A stretch of DNA of 64,000 nt from Streptosporangium becharense (lineage in GTDB: Bacteria; Actinomycetota; Actinomycetes; Streptosporangiales; Streptosporangiaceae), in NCBI RefSeq assembly GCF_014204985.1, contig NZ_JACHMP010000001.1, positions 2,914,001 to 2,978,000 of the forward strand, written 5' to 3'. The translations under genes and the position numbers were made by a program. Positions within the stretch are counted from its first letter, which is position 1, and each line of letters begins with the position of its first letter. Below the pieces are notes generated by a model. It did not search any database. It had not been told where the DNA came from and saw nothing but the letters and a program-made list of their open reading frames with translations. This document shows positions 56,490-64,000 of the stretch, piece by piece.

Positions 56490-57743
56490 TCACGCCTTCT
56501 CCAGTTTCATGGTCAACATCACTTCCGTGCCCTCACCGGGCTCGGTCCGCACCCTGGCGCTGCCGCCGTGTCGTTCCATCCTGCCGATGATCGACTGACG
56601 GATGCCCATCCGGTCCTCGGGCACCTCGTCCATGTCGAACCCGACACCGCGGTCCCGGACGAAGACGGTCACCTCGTCCGGCTCCGCCTCGGCGTAGACC
56701 GAGACGACCGCGGAACCAGAGTATTTCGCGGCGTTCACCATGGCCTGCCGGGCGGCCTGCATCATCGCCGACAACTCCGGCGTCAGCGGGCAGTCGCCCA
56801 CGCAGACGACCTCGATGGGAACCCCGTGGGCGTCCTCCTCCTCGGCGGCGACCCGGCGCACGGCGGCGGCCAGCGACGCGTCGGCGTCCTGCTTGGGCTG
56901 GTAGAGCCAGTTGCGCAGCTCACGCTCCTGGGAGCGGGCCAGCCGCATCACCTCGCGCGCGTCGTGGGCGTTGCGCTGGATGAGCGTCAAGGTGTGCAGC
57001 ACCGAGTCGTGCACGTGCGCGGCCACCTCGGCGCGTTCCTCCTGCCTGATGCGCTCACGGCGCTCCCGCTGGAGTTCCTTCCACAGGGCGGCCAGCCAGG
57101 GGGCCGCGATCAGCGCCACACCGCCCACGACCACCAGGGTGAACATGATGCCGGGACGCGCCTTGCCCAGTTCGTCGGTGGCCACCAGGAAACCGATGGC
57201 GCCGATCACGACGAGCGCCAGGCCGAGGAAGGTGCGGACCCGGTTGCGGCGCACCTGCCCGACCGTCGAGTCCATCCAGCGCTGCCGCCGGTCCGGGTCG
57301 GCCTGCTGCCACAGGATCAGCGAGCCGATGCCGCCCAGCGCGATCGGCCACGCGCCGATCCCCCCTCCCGAGGGGCCGACGAGCCAGTCGAGGGCCATCA
57401 ACGCCAGCCCGATCGCGCCGTACGCGGCGAACTGGCTCCAGTCCCGGGCCGGCTCCCTGCCCTCATGGGGTTCGCGCGGGGTGAACATCCACAGGGCCGC
57501 GTACGCGACCGCGCCGATCCCGTCCAGGGCGGTGAGCAGCACGAAGGCCAGCCGCAGCACGACCGGGTCGAGCCGGAGCTGCACGGCCGCCCCCTGGGCC
57601 ACGCCCGCGACGAGCCTGCCCTCCACCGGCCTTATCAGGCGGGGGAAGGCGGCGGTTTCGGACGCCACCGGCGCCGTGTCGTGAATTGTCTGTCGGTCAG
57701 CCATATCGTCAGCATCGTCACACGGACCGGCCGCCCGGCGCAT
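56490..57743 (-). CDS. PspC-domain sensor histidine kinase (LiaS-like)
   Basis: 417 aa. N-terminal PspC domain (VAGVAQGAAVQLRLDPVVLRLAFVLL), four to five further helices, then the HisKA_3 dimerisation helix with phospho-acceptor in AAHVHDSVLHTLTLIQ and an HATPase with NAAKYSG and DRGVGFD. Senses envelope stress and phosphorylates the LuxR regulator. ATG 57743 with AGGGGA seven bases before is chosen; ATG 57704 (MADRQ) is an alternative. Divergent from the PspC protein gene. Confidence 0.93.
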   Translation of the reverse strand: MRRAAGPCDDADDMADRQTIHDTAPVASETAAFPRLIRPVEGRLVAGVAQGAAVQLRLDPVVLRLAFVLLTALDGIGAVAYAALWMFTPREPHEGREPARDWSQFAAYGAIGLALMALDWLVGPSGGGIGAWPIALGGIGSLILWQQADPDRRQRWMDSTVGQVRRNRVRTFLGLALVVIGAIGFLVATDELGKARPGIMFTLVVVGGVALIAAPWLAALWKELQRERRERIRQEERAEVAAHVHDSVLHTLTLIQRNAHDAREVMRLARSQERELRNWLYQPKQDADASLAAAVRRVAAEEEDAHGVPIEVVCVGDCPLTPELSAMMQAARQAMVNAAKYSGSAVVSVYAEAEPDEVTVFVRDRGVGFDMDEVPEDRMGIRQSIIGRMERHGGSARVRTEPGEGTEVMLTMKLEKA

Positions 57744-57751
57744 CAGGCGTT

Positions 57752-57802
57752 CCCCTGAGAGGCCCCTGAGAGGGCCCCCACGCCTCGGGGACGACTCAGG
57801 GG
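57752..57802. promoter_or_regulatory. repeated operator-like motif in the kinase/PspC divergent region
   Basis: CCCCTGAGAG at 57752-57761 and again at 57763-57772; CTCAGGGG (inverted) at 57795-57802. A candidate site for autoregulation by the LuxR-type regulator. Confidence 0.45.
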
Positions 57803-57845
57803 TCTCCCGGATGCGCAGGTGGCGGGAGAAGGCCACGATGAGAGC

Positions 57846-59777
57846 ATGACCGAAACCGGGCACGCACAGGACCCGGCGAGCACCGCCGCCGACTCGCCAC
57901 CCACTCCCCTCCCCGACGAGGGGCGGGGTCTGCGCCGCAGCGACGAGGGACGCATGCTCACCGGGGTCTGCGCCGGGCTCGGGCGGCACACCGGGGTCGA
58001 CCCGGTGCTGTTCCGGGTCGGTTTCGCGGTGCTGGTGCTCGGCTCCGGAATCGGCATCATGCTCTACATCGCGGCGTTCCTGCTGATGCGCGAGACCGAC
58101 GGGGGGCCCGGCCACCTGGAGCAGTGGACCCGGCGCGACTTCGACAGCGAGAGCGTGCTGGCCCTGCTGACCGGGGTGTTCGCGCTCGGGCTGGTCATCA
58201 ACATCTCCTCGGGCGGCATCGGCACCGGCACGGTCGTCGTCGGCACGATGTTCGCCGTCGCCCTGCTCGCCGCCCACTCACGCGGGGTCGATCTACTGGC
58301 GCTGGCCCGGTCGTTGCCCGACCGGCTGCGCAGGCGCCCGGCGCCCCGCGCCTTCGAGCGGGCACCCGGCCCGTCCGCCGCCCCGGGGCCCGTCCAGGCC
58401 CCCTTCGCACACCCCGCCGGGCCCTTCGCACACGCCGCACCCCCCATGCCTCCCATGTCCCCGGCGCCTCCCGTCCCCGGCAGGGCCACCGGCTCGGGGA
58501 TCCCCGAGCCCGGTTCCGTCCCGGCACCCGGCCCGTCCGCCGCCCCGGGACGCCCCGAGGCGGGAGAAGCCCTCACTGCCGGACGCCCCGAGGCGGGAGA
58601 AGCCCTCACCCCAGAACGCCCCGAGGCCCCCGGCCCGGCGGGTGGACCTGAGGTGGGGGAGACTCCCGCACCCGGCCGGACGCCGGGAGCCTCCCCGGGC
58701 CCGTTCGCCGCCGACGCCTTCAGCGCCACCGCCCTGCAGGACACCGTCTCGTACGATCCGCCGGTCCTCCCGGACACCGACCCGCCGACGCTCGTCGAAC
58801 CGGGCCCGCCGACGGTCACCGAGCCCGGCCCGCCGACGGTCACCGAGTCGTACGGGCCCGCCGCCCACCGGCAGGCCGGGCCGGAGCCCACCTCTCCGCC
58901 CCTCCCGGCCCCCGGCCCTCCCGTGCTCCCCGGCCCCGCGGCCGGGTACGGCCACCGAGCCGGACCCGGCAGGCCGTACGGGGACCCGTACCGCGCCGCC
59001 GGACCGGCCTACGACTCCTCCGGCGAGCCGTTCTCGCCGTACGGGCCCTACCAGCCGCTCGACCCTCGCAGACGGCAGGGCTACCGGCCCTACAGCCCGC
59101 CCTACGGCCCGCCGTACGGCTCCGCCGCCCCGGTGGCGCCGGTGCGTACGGCACCCCGGCCGCGACCGCCCAGGTCGCTCGTCGGCGGGATGACCATCTG
59201 TCTGGCCATGATCGTTGGAGGGATCATCATGGCGGTCCAGTCGGCCTCGGGGCCGGTCAACATGACGATCGCCGGTGGCGCGATGCTCGTCGTGATCGGC
59301 GCCGGCCTTCTGGTCACCACCTGGTTCGACCGAGGCGCGGCCCTGGTCGCGGTGGGTGCCCTGCTGTCGATCGCGCTGGTCGCGGGATCCGCGATGGGCG
59401 GCGTGCCGAAGAAGTTCGGCACCTACGAGTGGCATCCCGTGGAGGTGTCGGAGGTCTCCGACGGCTACTCGGTGGGCGTGGGCGACGGGCACCTGGACCT
59501 GAGCGAGCTGGCCCTGCCACCGGGCTCGCGGACGGTCGTGTACGCCGCGGTCTCCGTCGGGCAGATCAGCGTGGTCCTGCCGCCGACGGTCAGGGCCGAG
59601 GTGGACGGGTTCACCAAGTTCGGCGACGTCAAGATCGATCACGTGGTGGAGGGAGGGGCCGACGTCCGGCACCGGAGGATCCTGAACCCCGAGGTGACTC
59701 CGGAAGGCGAGGTGGCGACCATCGTGCTGAACGTGAAGGCGGGCATCGGTGACGTGGAGGTGCGCCGTGCGGCCTGA
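57846..59777 (+). CDS. PspC-domain protein with long Pro/Gly-rich linker and C-terminal sensor domain
   Basis: 643 aa. PspC domain (LTGVCAGLGRHTGVDPVLFRVGFAVLVLGSG), then several helices, a long Pro/Gly/Ala-rich linker with two copies of an 11-residue unit (GRPEAGEALT) and two of PPTVTE, another three helices, and a beta-rich C-terminal domain of the LiaF type (YAAVSVGQISVVLPPTVRAEVDGFTKFGDVKI). ATG 57846 by family length; GTG 57819 has a better ribosome site. Divergent from the kinase; together they form a LiaFSR-like envelope-stress system. Confidence 0.85.
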   Translation: MTETGHAQDPASTAADSPPTPLPDEGRGLRRSDEGRMLTGVCAGLGRHTGVDPVLFRVGFAVLVLGSGIGIMLYIAAFLLMRETDGGPGHLEQWTRRDFDSESVLALLTGVFALGLVINISSGGIGTGTVVVGTMFAVALLAAHSRGVDLLALARSLPDRLRRRPAPRAFERAPGPSAAPGPVQAPFAHPAGPFAHAAPPMPPMSPAPPVPGRATGSGIPEPGSVPAPGPSAAPGRPEAGEALTAGRPEAGEALTPERPEAPGPAGGPEVGETPAPGRTPGASPGPFAADAFSATALQDTVSYDPPVLPDTDPPTLVEPGPPTVTEPGPPTVTESYGPAAHRQAGPEPTSPPLPAPGPPVLPGPAAGYGHRAGPGRPYGDPYRAAGPAYDSSGEPFSPYGPYQPLDPRRRQGYRPYSPPYGPPYGSAAPVAPVRTAPRPRPPRSLVGGMTICLAMIVGGIIMAVQSASGPVNMTIAGGAMLVVIGAGLLVTTWFDRGAALVAVGALLSIALVAGSAMGGVPKKFGTYEWHPVEVSEVSDGYSVGVGDGHLDLSELALPPGSRTVVYAAVSVGQISVVLPPTVRAEVDGFTKFGDVKIDHVVEGGADVRHRRILNPEVTPEGEVATIVLNVKAGIGDVEVRRAA

Positions 59778-60003
59778 GGCGGATCCCCCCGGCGTCCGGG
59801 GATCGGGCCCCGAGCGGCCCAGGGGCCGCAGGCTGCACCGCACCGACTGGATGGCCTTTCTCAGCGGCATGCTGTTCGTCGTCGTCGGGATCGTCTTCAT
59901 CGCGGAGCCGTCCGTCAGGCCGCTGCCCATGTTCCTGGCCGTGGTGAGCGGCCTGGGACTGGCCGGTCTGGTCGCCATCCTGGCCAAGGTGATCCGCCGT
60001 TAG
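59767..60003 (+). CDS. small membrane protein overlapping the PspC gene
   Basis: 78 aa, two hydrophobic helices (AFLSGMLFVVVGIVFIAE, MFLAVVSGLGLAGLVAILAKV). GTG 59767 follows GGAGG by six bases and overlaps the PspC stop by 11, so it is translated with it. No family recognised. Confidence 0.7.
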   Translation: MRPEADPPGVRGSGPERPRGRRLHRTDWMAFLSGMLFVVVGIVFIAEPSVRPLPMFLAVVSGLGLAGLVAILAKVIRR

Positions 60004-60079
60004 GTCAGCTCCGGGAAGCATGCCGGTCGGCGCGTGCCCCATGGCGGCCGGGAGAGCGCGCACCGGAAAGTGCATTAGA

Positions 60080-60104
60080 AACTTATATAAGTTACTGATA
60101 TAAA
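60080..60104 (+). promoter_or_regulatory. 14-bp perfect palindrome overlapping a leaderless promoter
   Basis: AACTTATATAAGTT (60080-60093) is a perfect palindrome, followed by the -10-like TATAAA at 60099-60104. GTG 60112 lies seven bases after the box, where transcription should begin, so the marR message is probably leaderless and repressed from this operator. Confidence 0.6.
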
Positions 60105-60111
60105 TTTCCCC

Positions 60112-60546
60112 GTGCTCGATGTCACCGAACTGACCGCGGTCCTGGAGGACCTCACCCGGACGCACATCCGCCTGCCCGTGAAGCAGCGCCTGAGCTTCAC
60201 GACGCTGTCGGTGCTGCACACGCTCGAAGGCCGCGGCCCGATGCGGCTGACCGAGCTCACCGCCGCCGAGCAGGTCACGCAGCCCGCGATCACCCAGCTG
60301 GTCGCCAAGCTGGAACGCGACGGGCTGGTCGAACGCCGGCCCGACCCCTCCGACGGCCGCGCGGTCCTCGTCCACGTCACCGATGCCGGTGCGGCGGTCG
60401 TGCGGAGCCGGCGGGCCGAACGCGTCGCCGGCCTCGAACGCCTCACCGCCGCACTCACCCCCGCCGAACGCGACGCGATCGCCGCCGCCCTCCCGGCCCT
60501 GGCCCGCGTCGCCCGGTCGGGGGACGAACCGGGAGAACACCCGTGA
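60112..60546 (+). CDS. MarR family transcriptional regulator
   Basis: 144 aa, standard MarR layout: helix 1-2, HTH with QVTQPAITQLVAKLERDGLVERRP, wing DPSDGRAVLVHVTDAG and a long C-terminal helix pair. GTG 60112 is directly at the expected transcription start. The stop overlaps the epoxide hydrolase start (GTGA), so it controls that operon and probably responds to its substrate. Confidence 0.93.
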   Translation: MLDVTELTAVLEDLTRTHIRLPVKQRLSFTTLSVLHTLEGRGPMRLTELTAAEQVTQPAITQLVAKLERDGLVERRPDPSDGRAVLVHVTDAGAAVVRSRRAERVAGLERLTAALTPAERDAIAAALPALARVARSGDEPGEHP

Positions 60547-61769
60547 TCGACCTGTCCCCGGCCCCGATCCACGTCCCCGACGACGTACTCGCCGACCTGC
60601 GTGCGCGCCTGGCACTCACCCGCTGGCCGCAGGACGCGGGCAACCAGGACTGGTACTACGGCGTGAACCGCACCTACCTGCAGGAGCTCGTCGAGTACTG
60701 GCGCACCGGCTACGACTGGCGCAGGGCGGAAGCCGCGATCAACGCCTACGAGCACCACCTCGTCGACGTCGACGGCGTCCCGGTGCACTTCATGCGCCGG
60801 CCCGGCGTCGGCCCGGAGGGCGGACCGGCTCCCACCCCGCTGATCCTCACCCACGGCTGGCCGTGGACGTTCTGGCACTGGGCCAAGGTCGTCGACCCGC
60901 TCGCCGACCCGGCCGCGCACGGCGGCGACCCCGCGGACGCGTTCGACGTCATCGTCCCCTCGCTGCCCGGCTTCGGGTTCTCCGGCCCACTGCCGGACCA
61001 CCCCGACCTGAACTTCTGGAAGATCGCCGACATCTGGCACAGCCTGATGACCCGCACCCTGGGGCACGCGAGGTACGCCGCCGCGGGTTGCGACGTCGGC
61101 GCGCTCGTCACCGGCCAGCTCGGCCACAAGTACGCCGACGCGCTGTACGGCATCCACATCGGATCCGGTCAGAAGCTCACCCTGTTCAACGGCGACCGGG
61201 CCTGGGACCTCTCCGGTGGCCGGCCCATCCCGGAGAACCTGCCCGCCGACGTCTACGCGCGGGTCGTCGCCCTTGAGAAGCGGTTCGCCGTCCACCTGGC
61301 CGCGCACGTGCTAGGGCCGAGCACGCTCGCGTACGGGCTGTCCGACTCCCCGGCCGGCATGCTCGCCTGGATCCTCGAACGCTGGGTGAACTGGAGCGAC
61401 AACCACGGCGACGTCGAGACCGTCTTCAGCAAGGACGACCTGCTCACGCACGCGATGATCTTCTGGGTGACGAACTCGATCGGGACGTCGATCCGCACCT
61501 ACGCCAACAACAACCGGTACCCGTGGACGCCGTCCCACGACCGGCAGCCGGTGATCGAGGCGCCCACCGGCATCACGTTCGTCGGCTACGAGAACCCGCC
61601 GGGCGTCCGCACCGACCAGCGCGTCCGGCACTTCCTCGGCACCGACCGCGCGGCGTGGTACAACCACGTCAACCTCACCGCGCACGACCGCGGCGGCCAC
61701 TTCATCCCCTGGGAGATCCCCGGCGAGTGGGTCGACGACCTGCGCCGGACGTTCCGCGGCCGCCGCTAG
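60543..61769 (+). CDS. epoxide hydrolase (EHN-type alpha/beta hydrolase)
   Basis: 408 aa with an N-terminal epoxide-hydrolase domain (IHVPDDVLADLRARLALTRWP, YGVNRTYLQELVEYWR) and alpha/beta-hydrolase core: oxyanion HGWPWTFWHW, nucleophile in AGCDVGALV (Asp) and late GGHF with the catalytic His. Related to juvenile-hormone-type and microsomal epoxide hydrolases. GTG 60543 overlaps marR. Natural substrate unknown. Confidence 0.9.
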   Translation: MIDLSPAPIHVPDDVLADLRARLALTRWPQDAGNQDWYYGVNRTYLQELVEYWRTGYDWRRAEAAINAYEHHLVDVDGVPVHFMRRPGVGPEGGPAPTPLILTHGWPWTFWHWAKVVDPLADPAAHGGDPADAFDVIVPSLPGFGFSGPLPDHPDLNFWKIADIWHSLMTRTLGHARYAAAGCDVGALVTGQLGHKYADALYGIHIGSGQKLTLFNGDRAWDLSGGRPIPENLPADVYARVVALEKRFAVHLAAHVLGPSTLAYGLSDSPAGMLAWILERWVNWSDNHGDVETVFSKDDLLTHAMIFWVTNSIGTSIRTYANNNRYPWTPSHDRQPVIEAPTGITFVGYENPPGVRTDQRVRHFLGTDRAAWYNHVNLTAHDRGGHFIPWEIPGEWVDDLRRTFRGRR

Positions 61770-61868
61770 ACCCGCATCGGGCGGCGGGGCCGCCGCCCGG
61801 AGCGGGACAGGGCCTCCCACCTGCGAAGAAGTGCCAGGGCGGTGGCCCGCAGGAGCTTGAAGAAGGGC

Positions 61869-61896
61869 TTGACCGGGAACCACAGGGGCGTACGTT
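61869..61896 (+). promoter_or_regulatory. candidate promoter for coxSL-like operon
   Basis: TTGACC (61869-61874), 16-base spacer, TACGTT (61891-61896), 53 bases before the ATG at 61950. Suggests the molybdenum hydroxylase genes have their own start. Confidence 0.45.
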
Positions 61897-61949
61897 CGCT
61901 TTTGTCGGCTTCCACTTCTCCATCTCTTCTGGGTGCATCTGGAGGACAT

Positions 61950-62431
61950 ATGCCCCGAATCACCGTCACCGTCGACGGAGTCGAATACGAGGAGGAGGTG
62001 GAGCCGCGTCTCCTTCTCGTCCACCTGTTGCGTGACCGCCTCGGCAAGACCGGCACGCCGATCGGGTGTGACACCAGCAACTGCGGCGCCTGCACCGTGC
62101 TGCTCGACGGCCGGAGCGCGAAGAGCTGTTCCGTGCTCGCCGTGCAGGCCGACGGAAGCGACGTCGTCACCGTCGAGGGTCTGGCCCGCGGCGAGGAGTG
62201 GCACCCCATGCAGCGGGCGTTCCACGAGGAGCACGCGCTCCAGTGCGGTTACTGCACCCCCGGCATGATCATGGCCGCGATCGACCTGGTCAGGGACGAC
62301 CCCGACCCGTCCGAGCAGGCCGTGCGGGAGGGGCTCGAAGGCAACCTGTGCCGGTGCACGGGTTACTGCAACATCGTCCGCGCGGTGCGGCGCGGCGCCC
62401 GGGAGATGGCGCGTCAGGAGGCGAGGACGGC

Positions 62432-62435
<4 letters not shown>
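61950..62435 (+). CDS. (2Fe-2S) small subunit of a molybdenum hydroxylase (CoxS-like)
   Basis: 161 aa. Plant-type ferredoxin cluster C40, C45, C48, C60 and the helical-domain cluster C99, C102, C134, C136 (CGYC and CRCTGY motifs). Passes electrons from the molybdenum subunit towards FAD. ATG 61950 with GGAGG four bases before; the longer frame to 61842 has no homology. The stop overlaps the next start by ATGA. Confidence 0.95.

Positions 62436-64000
<1,565 letters not shown>

Overview
The window is a continuous stretch of very GC-rich actinomycete chromosome. GTG and TTG starts are common, strong GGAGG ribosome sites are frequent, and GC-rich hairpins act as terminators. Gene content (WhiB, nucleoside ABC uptake system, PerM/DUF6350, DUF3017, SCO4848-type protein, Ser/Thr kinase with an extracellular sensor, PspC/LiaS/LuxR module) and gene order fit a filamentous actinobacterium, most likely Streptosporangiaceae (Streptosporangium/Nonomuraea-like); the genus is inference. 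No rRNA, tRNA, CRISPR array, insertion sequence, integrase or prophage was recognised.

Region 1 (1-16.1 kb) is nucleoside salvage: purine nucleoside phosphorylase (partial), a phosphosugar mutase, adenosine deaminase, then deoA-cdd-permease-permease-ATPase-BMP lipoprotein, all reading leftward. The system imports nucleosides, deaminates cytidine/adenosine, cleaves them phosphorolytically and can pass the sugar phosphate to central metabolism. A PH-domain membrane protein, a cupin, an AMIN-like lipoprotein and a divergent MarR/MFS drug-efflux pair with an elaborate palindromic operator are interspersed. An M20 amidohydrolase closes the region.

Region 2 (16.1-26.9 kb) holds a PGM1-type ATP-grasp peptide ligase with two overlapping mini-ORFs upstream, a D-Ala-D-Ala carboxypeptidase, a PadR-controlled membrane protein, YihY, trpS, a CorC/CNNM-type protein, a UDP-glucose 4-epimerase and a secreted DUF11 protein.

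Region 3 (26.9-44.7 kb) is rich in central metabolism: malate dehydrogenase, isocitrate dehydrogenase, citrate synthase and succinyl-CoA ligase (sucCD), mixed with one-carbon and purine genes (folD, purH, purN) and perM. Inserted is a divergent pair of membrane sensors: a Ser/Thr kinase fused to a periplasmic-type solute-binding domain, and a protein joining a degenerate ECF-sigma-like domain to a transmembrane helix and an extracellular beta-propeller-like domain.

Region 4 (44.7-48.9 kb) is the most lineage-specific part: an AT-rich leader with nested palindromes, three tandem paralogues of a secreted LolA/LppX-like protein, a 9-bp tandem repeat, a degenerate approximately 19-bp repeat array and a 52-bp perfect palindrome.

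Region 5 (48.9-64 kb) carries pcrA, a PIG-L deacetylase, a FetB-like permease without its ATPase, a CPBP protease, WhiB, a glutamate-cysteine ligase-like enzyme, a LuxR regulator/PspC-kinase/PspC-sensor envelope-stress cluster, a leaderless MarR with its epoxide hydrolase, and the start of a coxS-coxL molybdenum hydroxylase operon of the form II type, cut by the window end.
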